A DNA stretch of 64,000 bases from Bacillota bacterium (GCA_012518215.1 JAAYSV010000019.1:1-64000); one strand, 5' to 3'. Shown: positions 33,519 to 43,301, numbered from the stretch's first letter. Notes: generated from the sequence alone by a model not told the origin. A program made the numbers and translations.

Positions 33519-35438
33519 TTGGCCGGAATACTGGATCGTGTGCAGGATCCATCGGATCTGAAAAAAATGCAAAAAGAAGAGCTGGATCAACTCTCTGCCG
33601 AAATCAGGGATTTCCTCATCGAGGTGGTCTCCGCAAACGGGGGACATCTTTCTTCCAGCCTTGGGGCAGTGGAGCTGGCGGTGGCCCTTCATCATGTTTT
33701 CTCATCACCCCGGGACAAGATCATCTGGGACGTTGGCCATCAGAGCTATGCCCACAAGGTGCTTACCGGAAGGAAGAAGGTCTTCGACACCCTGCGCATG
33801 CAGGGCGGCATCAGCGGTTTTCCCCATCGTGAGGAGAGTGAACATGACGTTTACGGAACCGGTCACAGCAGCACTTCGATCTCGGCGGCGCTCGGGCTGG
33901 CCGAGGCCCGGGAATTGAAGGGGGAAGATTGTCACGTCATTGCTGTCATCGGCGATGGCGCTCTTACGGGAGGAATGGCATTCGAGGCTTTGAATCATGC
34001 CGGGGCTCTGAAACGGGACATGATCGTGATACTGAATGACAACAACATGTCCATCGATCATAACGTGGGCAGCATCTCTTCCTATCTGGGAAGGATAAGA
34101 ACCAGCCCGGGTTATACCAGGCTCAAAGAGAAGATCACTCTCTTTCTGCACCATGTACCGCTTATCGGCCCGTTGATTGCGGGTGCAACGTCCCGCCTGA
34201 AATCGGCCCTGAAACAATTGCTGATCCCCGGGATGCTCTTTGAAGAACTGGGGTTCACCTACCTGGGGCCCGTGGATGGCCATGACATCAAAAAACTGAT
34301 TGCAATTTTGCAGAGGGCTGCCCGGAAGAAAGGGCCGGTTTTGATTCATGCCCTTACACAGAAAGGGAAAGGGTATATTCATGCGGAAAAAAACCCCGCC
34401 GAGTTCCATGGCGTCGGCCCATTCGATGTTTCCAGGGGACTGTCATCCCCGGTTTTACAACGGGCGCCTACCTACACGGAAGTGTTTGGCCGGACCTTGT
34501 TGGAACTGGCCGAAAAGGATGAACGGCTGGTGGCCATCACGGCGGCGATGACCGCCGGCACCGGGCTCGAATCATTTGCGGCCAGATTTCCCGAGCGTTT
34601 CTATGATGTGGGCATCGCCGAGGCACATGCGATTACCCTTGCCGCCGGCCTGGCAGTGGGTGGGATGAAGCCGGTGGCGGCAATTTACAGCACTTTCATG
34701 CAGCGGGCTTACGATCAGGTTATCCACGAGCTGGGTGTGCAGAAAATTCCCGTCGTGCTGGCCCTCGATCGCGCGGGCATCGTCGGGCGGGATGGTGAAA
34801 CCCACCAGGGTGTCTTCGATCTTTCTTACCTCAGGCACATTCCCAACCTCTCCATCATGGCCCCCAAAGACGAGAATGAACTGTGTCACATGCTCAAGAC
34901 GGCCTTCGATCATGAAGAAGGGCCGGTGGCCATACGTTATCCGCGATCTGCGGGCGAGGGTGTCTCCCCGGAGAACCCCCGGCAGTTGCCCTGGGGCAGA
35001 GCGGAACTTCTGCGCCCCGGCAATGACCTGCTTTTGCTGGCCCTGGGCTCGATGGCCTGGCCTGCGCGGAGGGCGGCGGAACGTCTGGCTGCCGAGGGGG
35101 TTGATGTGGCGGTGATAAATGCCCGTTTTGCCAAGCCTCTGGATGAGGATCTGATCCTGGATCTGTCCCGGAAGTGCCAGGGGGTCATGACCGTGGAGGA
35201 AAATGTACTTGCGGGTGGTTTCGGCAGCGCCTGCCTGGAGCTTCTGGAGGAAAATAAATTGCCGGTCCCGGTCAAGCGGCTGGGGATCGGTGATGAATTT
35301 GTGGCGCATGGTAGCCGGGAAGAGCTTCTTGCCCTGCACCGATTGGACGAAAAAGGCATCTACGAGGAAGCGGTCTCTTTTGCGGCCCATATCAGAGGGG
35401 AAGAGAGCCCGGTAGCCGGCAGCCGGTTCATGAAGTAG
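33519..35438 (+). CDS. dxs: 1-Deoxy-D-xylulose-5-phosphate synthase Dxs
   Basis: This 639-residue thiamine-diphosphate enzyme makes DXP from pyruvate and glyceraldehyde-3-phosphate, the first step of the MEP isoprenoid pathway. The motifs are GHSSTSISAALGLA, the TPP-binding GDGALTGGMAFEALNHA with NDNNMSID, and DRAGIVGRDGETHQG in the pyrimidine domain. The TTG start at 33519 gives MAGILDRVQDP; the ribosome binding site is distant. It follows oapA. Confidence 0.97.
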   Translation: MAGILDRVQDPSDLKKMQKEELDQLSAEIRDFLIEVVSANGGHLSSSLGAVELAVALHHVFSSPRDKIIWDVGHQSYAHKVLTGRKKVFDTLRMQGGISGFPHREESEHDVYGTGHSSTSISAALGLAEARELKGEDCHVIAVIGDGALTGGMAFEALNHAGALKRDMIVILNDNNMSIDHNVGSISSYLGRIRTSPGYTRLKEKITLFLHHVPLIGPLIAGATSRLKSALKQLLIPGMLFEELGFTYLGPVDGHDIKKLIAILQRAARKKGPVLIHALTQKGKGYIHAEKNPAEFHGVGPFDVSRGLSSPVLQRAPTYTEVFGRTLLELAEKDERLVAITAAMTAGTGLESFAARFPERFYDVGIAEAHAITLAAGLAVGGMKPVAAIYSTFMQRAYDQVIHELGVQKIPVVLALDRAGIVGRDGETHQGVFDLSYLRHIPNLSIMAPKDENELCHMLKTAFDHEEGPVAIRYPRSAGEGVSPENPRQLPWGRAELLRPGNDLLLLALGSMAWPARRAAERLAAEGVDVAVINARFAKPLDEDLILDLSRKCQGVMTVEENVLAGGFGSACLELLEENKLPVPVKRLGIGDEFVAHGSREELLALHRLDEKGIYEEAVSFAAHIRGEESPVAGSRFMK

Positions 35439-35525
35439 ACGGGGTTCCATGCCTTCCCCATCCGCTGGTTGGCCCGGGGCATGCCTTGCCTCACGCTGCC
35501 GGGAAATGGTGGGAGATGGTAGGCG

Positions 35526-36251
35526 ATGGTGAAGAAAAAGAGATTGGACATTTTGGCCGTGGATGCCGGTTTTTTCACCCATTCCCGTCGTGCCCGGGCG
35601 GAGATAATGGCCGGTAACGTGCTGGTCAACGGTCTTGTTTGTGATAAACCGGGGACCATGGTTCCCGTTGAAAGTGAGATTGCCCTCCTTCCGCCGGAGA
35701 ACCCCTATGTGGGAAGGGGGGGGCTGAAAATTGAAGGCGCCGCCAGGGATCTGAATTTCAGTTTTGAAGGGAAAGTCGTTCTCGATGCAGGTGCTTCGAC
35801 GGGGGGATTCACCGATTACGCTCTCCGCCATGGAGCGGCCAAGGTCTATGCCGTTGATGTCGGTTACGGGCAGCTGGACTGGAAGTTGAGGCAGGATCCA
35901 CGCGTGATCAACATGGAACGCACCAATATCCGCCATCTTCGCCGGGAAGACCTGGGCGAGATCCCCGACATTGCTACCGTCGACCTTTCGTTTATTTCCC
36001 TCAAAAAAGTGATCCCGGTGCTGGTGGAGATCGGTATCCCGGAGATCGTCGTACTGGTGAAGCCGCAATTTGAGGCCGCACGGGGGAAAGTGGAAAAAGG
36101 GGGGGTGGTCAGGGATCCGGAAGTGCACCAACAGGTGGTTAATGATATAATCGAATTCGGGGAAAGCCTGGGCCTGGAACATGGAGGCATGGCCCGATCA
36201 AGGCTGAAAGGCCCGCGTGGCAACCTCGAATTTTTTCTATATTTTGCTTGA
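35526..36251 (+). CDS. tlyA: TlyA-type rRNA 2'-O-methyltransferase
   Basis: This 241-residue protein has an N-terminal S4 RNA-binding domain (RRARAEIMAGNVLVNG) and an FtsJ-like methyltransferase domain with the SAM motif VLDAGASTGGFTDYALRHGA. TlyA methylates 16S and/or 23S rRNA ribose. It is about 25 residues shorter than typical family members at the C-terminus. It sits between dxs and nadK, the common clostridial order. Confidence 0.94.
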   Translation: MVKKKRLDILAVDAGFFTHSRRARAEIMAGNVLVNGLVCDKPGTMVPVESEIALLPPENPYVGRGGLKIEGAARDLNFSFEGKVVLDAGASTGGFTDYALRHGAAKVYAVDVGYGQLDWKLRQDPRVINMERTNIRHLRREDLGEIPDIATVDLSFISLKKVIPVLVEIGIPEIVVLVKPQFEAARGKVEKGGVVRDPEVHQQVVNDIIEFGESLGLEHGGMARSRLKGPRGNLEFFLYFA

Positions 36252-36264
36252 AGGAGCAGCACCT

Positions 36265-36807
36265 TTGCGCACAATTGATTTCATTTTGCTCGGTATCATC
36301 ATCGTCGGCATGGCGTTTTATTTCTGGCACAGATATCGGCGTCCAGGCCCACGCAAGCCCCGGAAACGTTCGGAGATGACACGGCTGCAGGGCAAGGCCC
36401 TGGAAGTTCTCGCTGAAGCGGGCTATACCTTGCAAGAAAAACATCCTTCCATCTCCGTGGTCCTGACCGTGGATGGGCAGAAGAGGCGAGATATCAGCCA
36501 TGAAGCTGATTTTATTGTACGTAAAAAAGGACGCCTTTACCTGGTCAAGATTGTCAAGGGTGAACGACCCACGCCATTAACCTCGGTAGCTTTCAGAAAA
36601 GAGTTGCTACTCGATCATTTTATTTTCCTCCCACATGGAATTTTGATATATAATGCTAATAATGACCGGTTTCAGGAATTGCATTTTGCAAGCGGTGGCT
36701 ACTCTGTCCGCGAAAAGTTGATGACCAGACTGGCACTTGTACTATTGATTGTTGCCGGGGTAGCCGTTATCGTTTATTCGCTGTACAGGGAGGTTTTGAC
36801 TCTTTGA
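36265..36807 (+). CDS. Membrane protein with a PD-(D/E)xK-like soluble domain
   Basis: This 180-residue protein has one membrane helix at each end (residues 5-24 and about 152-172) and a soluble domain between. I chose TTG 36265 because AAGGAG lies 9 nt upstream; the frame opens earlier inside tlyA. The core HEADFIVRKKGRLYLVKIVKG resembles the D...ExK strand-turn-strand of small restriction-like nucleases, but the usual E-x-K reads V-K-I-V-K, so catalysis is doubtful. It overlaps nadK by 4 nt. The function is unknown. Confidence 0.75.
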   Translation: MRTIDFILLGIIIVGMAFYFWHRYRRPGPRKPRKRSEMTRLQGKALEVLAEAGYTLQEKHPSISVVLTVDGQKRRDISHEADFIVRKKGRLYLVKIVKGERPTPLTSVAFRKELLLDHFIFLPHGILIYNANNDRFQELHFASGGYSVREKLMTRLALVLLIVAGVAVIVYSLYREVLTL

Positions 36808-37649
36808 AAGGTGTAGGCATAATCCCCAACTGGCAGAAAAAAAATGCTTTGGAAGTGGTTGAAAAAGTCCGTTCTTTTTTCGAGAGTGAAGGTATACCCG
36901 TGATCGTGATGGAGAGGGACGATGGAAAACGCAAAACTTTGCTGTCCGAACGGTTGGGGGATTGGCATGGCAAAATAGAGATGCTCATTGTGGTCGGGGG
37001 CGACGGCACGATCCTGAAAGTGGGGCGGGACCTCGCTTCCTGGGGGTTGCCCATTCTGGGCATCAATGTGGGGCATAAAGGTTTTCTGGCGGAGATGGAG
37101 GTTGAGGGGTTGCCGCGTTATCTGCCGAACATCATTTCCGGCGATTACCTGATCAGCGAACGCATCATGCTGAAAGCCACAGTCGTGCGCGGGGGGAAGG
37201 AAATCAGCTCCTTCAGTGCCATGAACGATGTGGTGATCACCAAGGGGCCGTTCTCCCGCATCATCCGCCTCGATGTCAATATTGACCGCGAGTTCCTGGA
37301 AAGCTACACCGGCGACGGGATCATCATTTCAACCCCGACAGGATCCACCGGTTATTCTCTTTCAGCAGGGGGGCCGATCGTGAACCCGGTTCTCGACGTC
37401 ATCGTGATCACGCCGATCTGCCCGCACAGTTTCTCCAACCGCTCTGTCATCGTGGACGGTTCAGAGGCGATTCAGATCAACGTTTCCACCGCACAATCGG
37501 ATATCGTGCTGACTGTCGACGGCCAGGTGGGCTTCGTCCTCTCGGATGAAGATCATGTTGTGGTATCCCGATCGCCGATAAAAACATTGCTGGTTGATTT
37601 CAAAAACAGGTCATTTTACAGCCTTCTGGGCCTCAAGCTGAAAGAGTGA
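36804..37649 (+). CDS. nadK: NAD kinase
   Basis: This 281-residue enzyme phosphorylates NAD to NADP. The GGDGTILKVGRDLA motif, GINVGHKGFLAEME, NDVVITKG and TPTGSTGYSLSAGGPIVNP are all present, with TICPHSF-like ITPICPHSFSNR near the C-terminus. The start TTG overlaps the upstream stop. The following 244 bases to recN (37650-37893) lack argR, which often lies here in related genomes, and show no other gene. Confidence 0.96.
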   Translation: MKGVGIIPNWQKKNALEVVEKVRSFFESEGIPVIVMERDDGKRKTLLSERLGDWHGKIEMLIVVGGDGTILKVGRDLASWGLPILGINVGHKGFLAEMEVEGLPRYLPNIISGDYLISERIMLKATVVRGGKEISSFSAMNDVVITKGPFSRIIRLDVNIDREFLESYTGDGIIISTPTGSTGYSLSAGGPIVNPVLDVIVITPICPHSFSNRSVIVDGSEAIQINVSTAQSDIVLTVDGQVGFVLSDEDHVVVSRSPIKTLLVDFKNRSFYSLLGLKLKE

Positions 37650-37893
37650 GGATGGCTGATACAACTTTCCCGGCAACCGGGCCAACATATGGTACGAGAA
37701 AAATCGGAGACACGCAATTGAAGGAAAACGGTTGAAGATTGATGCAGGTGCACCTCCGCCGGCCGACGGTAGAAGCCTCCGCAAGGTTCGGGGCATCCCG
37801 GGGCGGCGGGGCTCAGCATCTCTGCCCTTCCCCGGCGGGAAAGAACGGTAGAGAAGGCCCTTTCGTTCCGGGTCAGGTATGGAGGAAGTACGG

Positions 37894-39606
37894 ATGCTGC
37901 GCGGATTGCATGTAAAAGAGTTTGCCCTTGTGGAAGACCTTTCCCTGGAATTTGCCCCCGGATTCAATGTTTTGAGCGGTGAAACCGGGGCGGGCAAATC
38001 CATCATCGTCGGCGCCATCGGCCTTGTTCTGGGTGGGCGGGCGGACACCGGGCAGGTTCGAGCCGGTGCCGGGACTGCCCGCGTGGAGGCCATCTTCGAG
38101 CCGGCCGGGGAACCGACACTTGCGGAACTTGGTTCCCTGTTGAAGAAGGCAGGCATCGAGGAACCCGGGGAAGGCGATCCGTTGATCATCTCCAGGGAGG
38201 TACATGCCGATGGGCGCAGCAGTATCGGACGGGTCAACGGAAGGGCTGTTCCCATTTCGTTTCTCAGGGAACTTGGGGATCTGCTGGTAGACCTGCACGG
38301 TCAGCATCAGCACCAATCCCTGTTACGCCCCGACCGGCATCTCGAACTTCTTGATGCTTTCGATGCCGGGACGATCCACCCTCTGCGGGGGGAGATTTCC
38401 GCACTGCTAAGCAAAAAAAAGGAATGGGAAAGGGAACTTGCGGCGCTGGGCCAGGATACACGGGAGAGGGAACGGCGCCTGGACCTGCTCCGCTTTCAGA
38501 TCAGGGAGATCGAGGAGGCCCGCCTGAAGCCGCAGGAGGAACGGGAACTGAAAGAAAAAGAAAATGTACTGACCCATGCCGAAAGAATTGCCGGGGCCAT
38601 TTCCAGTGCATATCGGCTTCTGTCGGGTGGCGATTTTCAACAATTGTCGGTCAGGGACCAGCTGGGACAGGTCCTGTCGCAGATAAATTCTGTTTCCCGC
38701 TGGGATCCTTCCCTGAAGGGAATAGAAGAATTGCTGGAAGGGGCGGCGGCACATCTTGAGGAGGCCTCCCTGGAAATCGGCACTTACCGCTCCGGAACCA
38801 CTTTCGATCCCCGTGAACTGGAAAGGGTACAGAGTCGGCTGGACGTTATCCGCGGTCTCAAGCGGAAATACGGGGAGACCGTGGAGGATGTTTTGAATTT
38901 CTCCGAGCAGTGCAGCCGGGAATGCGAACGGTTGCAAAAAAGCGAGGAGCATGCGCTGCAACTGGAAGAAAAAATCGATACTGCCGGAAGAAAACTGGCT
39001 TCCCTATGCCGGCGGCTGACGCAGCGGCGCCGGGAAGCGGCTGCTTCACTGCAGAAACATCTGCAGCAGGTTTTTCCGGATCTGGCACTGGAAAAAGCAG
39101 TGTTGGAAGTCAGGATCGGCCCCACTGAAACAGGTCCCCGGGGGGCGGACCAGGTTGAATTTCTTTTTTCCGCCAACCCGGGGGAGCGGCCGAAACCCCT
39201 TGTTAACATCATATCCGGTGGTGAGGTGGCGAGAGTTATGCTGGCATTGAAAACCGTATTTGCCCGCCAGGACCCCCTGCCCACCCTCATATTTGACGAA
39301 GCTGATGCCGGGATTGGCGGTGCCACGGTGCTGGCCGTGGCGGAGAAGATGGCCGATCTTTCCCGTTACCATCAGATTTTGACCGTTACCCACAGCCCCC
39401 AGGTGGCCTCCATGGCCGACAATCATTATTTTCTTTTCAAGGAGGTGGAGGGGGGGCGCACCATGACTCGTGCGCGGAAACTTCAACCCGAAGAAAGAGC
39501 AAGGGAGATTGCGCGCATGCTTGACGGCGGCATCGGCCGGGTGAACCTCGAGCATGCCGCGCTGCTTATCGAGAGGGCGGAAAAATACAAGAGGGTATTC
39601 AAATAG
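37894..39606 (+). CDS. recN: DNA repair protein RecN
   Basis: This 570-residue SMC-like ATPase acts at double-strand breaks. The N-terminal Walker A is SGETGAGKSIIVGAI. The central part is a long coiled coil (about residues 170-370), and the C-terminal part has IISGGEVARVMLALK and the Walker B TLIFDEADAGIGG. I chose ATG 37894, which has GGAGG upstream; ATG 37879 is in frame but lacks one. Confidence 0.96.
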   Translation: MLRGLHVKEFALVEDLSLEFAPGFNVLSGETGAGKSIIVGAIGLVLGGRADTGQVRAGAGTARVEAIFEPAGEPTLAELGSLLKKAGIEEPGEGDPLIISREVHADGRSSIGRVNGRAVPISFLRELGDLLVDLHGQHQHQSLLRPDRHLELLDAFDAGTIHPLRGEISALLSKKKEWERELAALGQDTRERERRLDLLRFQIREIEEARLKPQEERELKEKENVLTHAERIAGAISSAYRLLSGGDFQQLSVRDQLGQVLSQINSVSRWDPSLKGIEELLEGAAAHLEEASLEIGTYRSGTTFDPRELERVQSRLDVIRGLKRKYGETVEDVLNFSEQCSRECERLQKSEEHALQLEEKIDTAGRKLASLCRRLTQRRREAAASLQKHLQQVFPDLALEKAVLEVRIGPTETGPRGADQVEFLFSANPGERPKPLVNIISGGEVARVMLALKTVFARQDPLPTLIFDEADAGIGGATVLAVAEKMADLSRYHQILTVTHSPQVASMADNHYFLFKEVEGGRTMTRARKLQPEERAREIARMLDGGIGRVNLEHAALLIERAEKYKRVFK

Positions 39607-39693
39607 AAAACATGGTCAACAAATAAGATATAATGGCCGGAATGCAACGATAGAAAAAAGGAGTAAATTTTTGAACAAAGGAGGAACATATCG

Positions 39694-40839
39694 ATGATTT
39701 TCGAATTGACCCAGGAACAACAGGCCATGCAGAAGATGGCCCGCGACTTTGCCGAGAATGAGATCAAGCCCCTGGCGGCGGAATTTGATGAGAGGGACGA
39801 GATGCCGGAGGATCTGATACGCGAGATGGTGAAGCAGGGGTTTGCATCCATTTCCATCCCCGAGGAATACGGCGGCGGTGGCATGGACGAGCTGACCGTA
39901 AGTCTGGTTACCGAAGAACTGGGGCGTGGGTGTGCCGGCATCGCCACGGCGGTGGGTGCAAATTCGCTGGCCTGTTATCCGATCCTCATTGCCGGGAGCG
40001 AGGAACAGAAGAAAAAATATCTTACCATGGCTTGCGAGGGAAGTTTTGCCTGCTTCTGCCTGACCGAGCCCGGCGCCGGGTCGGATGTTGGTTCGATTTC
40101 CACCACGGCGATCAAGGATGGTGAAGATTACATCATAAATGGCACCAAGTGTTTTATCACCAACGGGGCCGTTGCCGATTTCTACGTTGTCTTTGCTGTT
40201 ACCGATCCGCAGAGGGGGGCGCGCACCCTTACTCCATTTGTTGTCGAACGGGGTACGCCCGGCCTTTCTGCCGGAAAGAAAGAAAAGAAGATGGGAATCC
40301 GGGCCAGCAACACTTCGGAGGTTATCTTCGAGGATGTCAGGGTCTCCGCCGGGAACCGCCTGGGAAAGGAAGGCGGTGGTTTCCGCACGGCGATGCGCAC
40401 GTTTGACCTCTCCCGTCCCATGATCGGTGGTCTGTCCGTGGGCATTGCCCGCGCCGCTTACGAGGCGGCATCCGCATATGCCCGCGAGAGGGTCCAGTTC
40501 GGGAAGCCGATCATCCAGCAGCAGGCTGTCTCTTTCATGCTTGCGGACATGGTGATGAAGATCGAAGCGGCCCGTCTTCTGGTCTGGAAAGCAGCCAGCC
40601 TGGCTCCTGGCGGGGAACGAAAGACATCGGCATATTCATCGATGGCCAAGGCGCTGGCCTCGGATGTGGCCATGGAGGTGACCACGGATGCGGTCCAGGT
40701 TCTGGGCGGGTACGGGTACACCAGGGAATACCCGGTGGAAAAATACATGCGCGATGCCAAGATAATGCAGATATTCGAGGGCACCAATCAGATTCAACGC
40801 CTTGTGATTGCCGATGGTATTGCCAAGGGCCTGATTTGA
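39694..40839 (+). CDS. Acyl-CoA dehydrogenase (short-chain type)
   Basis: This 381-residue FAD enzyme oxidises acyl-CoA to enoyl-CoA. The signatures are FCLTEPGAGSDVGSISTTA and the C-terminal QVLGGYGYTREYPVEKYMRDAKIMQIFEGTNQIQR; the Glu in FEGTNQ is the usual catalytic base. It resembles butyryl-CoA dehydrogenases of anaerobes. No electron-transferring flavoprotein or thiolase genes are adjacent. It lies between recN and spo0A and ends at a strong terminator. The ATG follows AAAGGAGG. Confidence 0.93.
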   Translation: MIFELTQEQQAMQKMARDFAENEIKPLAAEFDERDEMPEDLIREMVKQGFASISIPEEYGGGGMDELTVSLVTEELGRGCAGIATAVGANSLACYPILIAGSEEQKKKYLTMACEGSFACFCLTEPGAGSDVGSISTTAIKDGEDYIINGTKCFITNGAVADFYVVFAVTDPQRGARTLTPFVVERGTPGLSAGKKEKKMGIRASNTSEVIFEDVRVSAGNRLGKEGGGFRTAMRTFDLSRPMIGGLSVGIARAAYEAASAYARERVQFGKPIIQQQAVSFMLADMVMKIEAARLLVWKAASLAPGGERKTSAYSSMAKALASDVAMEVTTDAVQVLGGYGYTREYPVEKYMRDAKIMQIFEGTNQIQRLVIADGIAKGLI

Positions 40840-40910
40840 CCGCCGATTTGAACTGTCGGCGCCGGGGACAGGAAAACAGGGGGAAGTGAAGAAGATCGAA
40901 ATTCAGTCAG

Positions 40911-40940
40911 AAGGGGAGGCACGGCCTCCCCTTTTCTTTT
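40911..40940 (+). terminator. Rho-independent terminator between acyl-CoA dehydrogenase and spo0A
   Basis: AAGGGGAGGC (40911-40920) pairs with GCCTCCCCTT (40924-40933) over a 3-nt loop, followed by TTTTCTTTT. It lies between convergent genes and could also slow transcription arriving from spo0A. Confidence 0.9.
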
Positions 40941-40947
40941 CTGAAGC

Positions 40948-41763
40948 TCAGAATCCCGATATGCGGGAATTCATGTTATCTTTGCTGCCGTACAACCGCA
41001 CCCTGTCGGCGACCATGGCGATGAACTCGGAATTGGTGGGCCGGCCGCGTTGGCTGCTTATTGTATAACCGAAAAATTTCTTGATCACATCTACATTGGT
41101 TCTCTCCCAGGCTACCTCGATCGCATGGCGGATTGCCCGTTCCACACGGCTCGGCGTGGTCTGGAATTTTTCGGCGATCTGCGGGTAGAGGACCTTGGTT
41201 ATGGCTCCCAGAAGCTCGATTTCCTCCACAACCGAAAGTATTGCTTCACGCAGATAGAGATGGCCCTTGATGTGGGCAGGAATACCGATCTCGTAGAGCA
41301 TCTCCGTGATTTCTTCTTCCGGGGGCCCGCTCTGGCGGCGATGATTGGAATTATGAACAGATTCCCTGGGGGCAGATCTGTTTACCGGAAGGGGGGCGCC
41401 GTTGATCTGGCGTATTCTTTCCGCCAGAGTATCCATATCGAAAGGTTTGAGAATGTAATATGAAGCACCCAGGTCCACTGCTCTCCGCGTGATGCTCTCA
41501 TGCCCGAAAGCGGTGAGCATGATCACGCACGGCATTTTTTCCAGCGGCAGGAAAGGAAGCTGTTCCAGGACACCGATACCGTCCAGATACGGCATGATGA
41601 TATCAAGAAGAAGTACATCCGGCTCATGTTCTTCCAACAAGCTCAACGCCTCATTGCCATCGTAAGCGGACCCGACCACTTCCAGATCGGGTTCATCGTT
41701 AAGAAAATTGCTCAAAAGATCGTTGAATTCCGGGTTATCATCGGCAACAACAATTCTTAACAT
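40948..41763 (-). CDS. spo0A: Sporulation master regulator Spo0A
   Basis: This 271-residue response regulator has an N-terminal receiver domain with Asp8-Asp9 and phospho-acceptor Asp54 ([12 protein letters not shown]). A linker leads to the C-terminal Spo0A DNA-binding domain with [20 protein letters not shown]-like and [16 protein letters not shown] segments. The start is ATG 41763 behind GGAGG. Upstream are a sigma-H promoter and a 0A box, which implies autoregulation. Confidence 0.98.
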   Translation of the reverse strand: MLRIVVADDNPEFNDLLSNFLNDEPDLEVVGSAYDGNEALSLLEEHEPDVLLLDIIMPYLDGIGVLEQLPFLPLEKMPCVIMLTAFGHESITRRAVDLGASYYILKPFDMDTLAERIRQINGAPLPVNRSAPRESVHNSNHRRQSGPPEEEITEMLYEIGIPAHIKGHLYLREAILSVVEEIELLGAITKVLYPQIAEKFQTTPSRVERAIRHAIEVAWERTNVDVIKKFFGYTISSQRGRPTNSEFIAMVADRVRLYGSKDNMNSRISGF

Positions 41764-41811
41764 TTGAAAACCTCCATTCCAATTTTGGTAATTTATGTTT
41801 ACGGAGTACAA

Positions 41812-41840
41812 TTATTCGACATTGGTTTAGAAAATCCTTC
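41812..41840 (-). promoter_or_regulatory. Sigma-H promoter with a 0A box, upstream of spo0A
   Basis: On the minus strand GAAGGATTT (41832-41840) and GTCGAATAA (41812-41820) are separated by 11 bp and match the sigma-H consensus RnAGGAwWW-N11/12-RnnGAATww. The -10 overlaps a perfect 0A box TGTCGAA (41815-41821). The spo0A ATG lies about 50 bp downstream. Confidence 0.8.
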
Positions 41841-41893
41841 CCAGTTTCCCAAATAATATAAATTATTTATATATTTTCACAAATTGAAGATTT

Positions 41894-43210
41894 TTAGGGG
41901 GTTGAATCGGCCGTGTGGATCATCCATTCCATGAAGATGCCGTAACCGCGGCGGGGGTCATTTACAAATACATGAGTTACAACCCCGACCAGTTTGCCGT
42001 CCTGGATGATGGGGCTTCCGCTCATTCCCTGAACAATTCCCCCGGTGGCCTTGAGGAGATCCCGGTCCGTGATTCTGATGATCAAGCCCTTGTCAGCCGG
42101 AGACTTCTGGGGCATGACCCGTTCGATCTCCATATCAAAACATCTGATCGTATCCCCCTCCAGCACGGTCAGCAGCTGTGCCGGCCCGTTCTTGACCTGG
42201 GAAGCCAGCGCCACGGGGATGGGATCTTGAAAGGGGGAGACAAATCCCTGAACTTTCTCCAGGTGCCCGAAGATACCGAACGGTGTGTTCTTGTCTATGC
42301 TGCCCGAAAGATCATTCTGGTTGAGAAACACCCCTGTTTTCTCACCCGGTTGCCCCCTCTGTGCCGGGTTGATATGCACGATGTTGGCTTTGACGATCTC
42401 ACCGCTACTCATATCAACGGGTTTGCGGGTGTCCGTATCAACGATCACATGCCCCAGAGCTCCGTACAGCAAACTTTCGGGATGGTAAAAACTCAGAGTG
42501 CCGACGCCTGCGGTCGTATCGCGAATATATGCTCCGATGCGATATTCCTGGTCAAGGTCGGAATGCTGCGGTGTTATCGATACATCCTGTACCCTGTCTT
42601 TCCTGCGAATCGTGATCGTGAACGAGCCTTTCCGGGCTGCTTTCTGCAGAAGTTCGGCAGTATGTTTGACATTCTTGACCTTCTCCCCTTCCACGGCCAG
42701 GATCGAGTCGCCAAGTTTGATACCGGCGTTCCTGGCCGGGGAAGAACTCACGCCGCCGGACGGAAAATGGTAGAAACCCACCACCGAGACACCATCCGAA
42801 TGTATCTTGATGCCGATGGAATGGCCTCCGGGAACCATGTTTATTTCGGGTAAGATATTGATGGTGACATAGCGCAGGGGGATACGCCCGAAGAGGGCAA
42901 ATTCCAGATTGGCCTGCCCCTGTTTCACACCCTCCACGCTGAGAGGGAAGTTTATGCGGCTATGCTGTGGAGGGGTTGGCTTTCCATTCAGGGCAATGAT
43001 TTCTCCGTTGTCATCACCGCGCACATATACGAAAGGGAACTTGAAGTTTACATAATGGTGTTCCCCTTCCAGTATGCGTATATTCGGGGAAAGAATTGAA
43101 AATAATTGCAGATAGTAGACGAGAGCGAAAAAAACAACGGAGAGAAATGTCCAGAAGATCGCTTTTCTCAAGATGTTGCTTTTATTGTTGGCGTTTTTAT
43201 TGTCTGGCAA
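41894..43210 (-). CDS. spoIVB: Stage IV sporulation serine peptidase SpoIVB
   Basis: This 438-residue forespore protease signals activation of pro-sigma-K processing across the intermembrane space. One N-terminal membrane helix (about residues 15-37) is followed by a PDZ domain (GVSSSPARNAGIKLGDSILAVEG) and the S55 peptidase domain, with His in ALGHVIVD and Ser in VQGMSGSPIIQDGK. The start is TTG 43210 with GGGGGAAG upstream. It lies upstream of spo0A, as is usual in endospore formers. Confidence 0.96.
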   Translation of the reverse strand: MPDNKNANNKSNILRKAIFWTFLSVVFFALVYYLQLFSILSPNIRILEGEHHYVNFKFPFVYVRGDDNGEIIALNGKPTPPQHSRINFPLSVEGVKQGQANLEFALFGRIPLRYVTINILPEINMVPGGHSIGIKIHSDGVSVVGFYHFPSGGVSSSPARNAGIKLGDSILAVEGEKVKNVKHTAELLQKAARKGSFTITIRRKDRVQDVSITPQHSDLDQEYRIGAYIRDTTAGVGTLSFYHPESLLYGALGHVIVDTDTRKPVDMSSGEIVKANIVHINPAQRGQPGEKTGVFLNQNDLSGSIDKNTPFGIFGHLEKVQGFVSPFQDPIPVALASQVKNGPAQLLTVLEGDTIRCFDMEIERVMPQKSPADKGLIIRITDRDLLKATGGIVQGMSGSPIIQDGKLVGVVTHVFVNDPRRGYGIFMEWMIHTADSTP

Positions 43211-43272
43211 TGTCTTCCCCCGTGATGTGTTGGCCGGTCAAGAAACGTTGTTTATTTCCGGGATGCTTTTTT

Positions 43273-43301
43273 TAAATTAACCACCGCATGAAATTTTATA
43301 C
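43273..43301 (-). promoter_or_regulatory. Candidate forespore (sigma-F type) promoter of spoIVB
   Basis: On the minus strand GTATA lies 14 bp before GGTTAATTTA, close to the sigma-F pattern of GywTA and GGnnAnAnT with about 15 bp between. The distance to the spoIVB start is about 60 bp. The -10 match is incomplete. The rest of 43211-43446 shows no gene. Confidence 0.35.
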
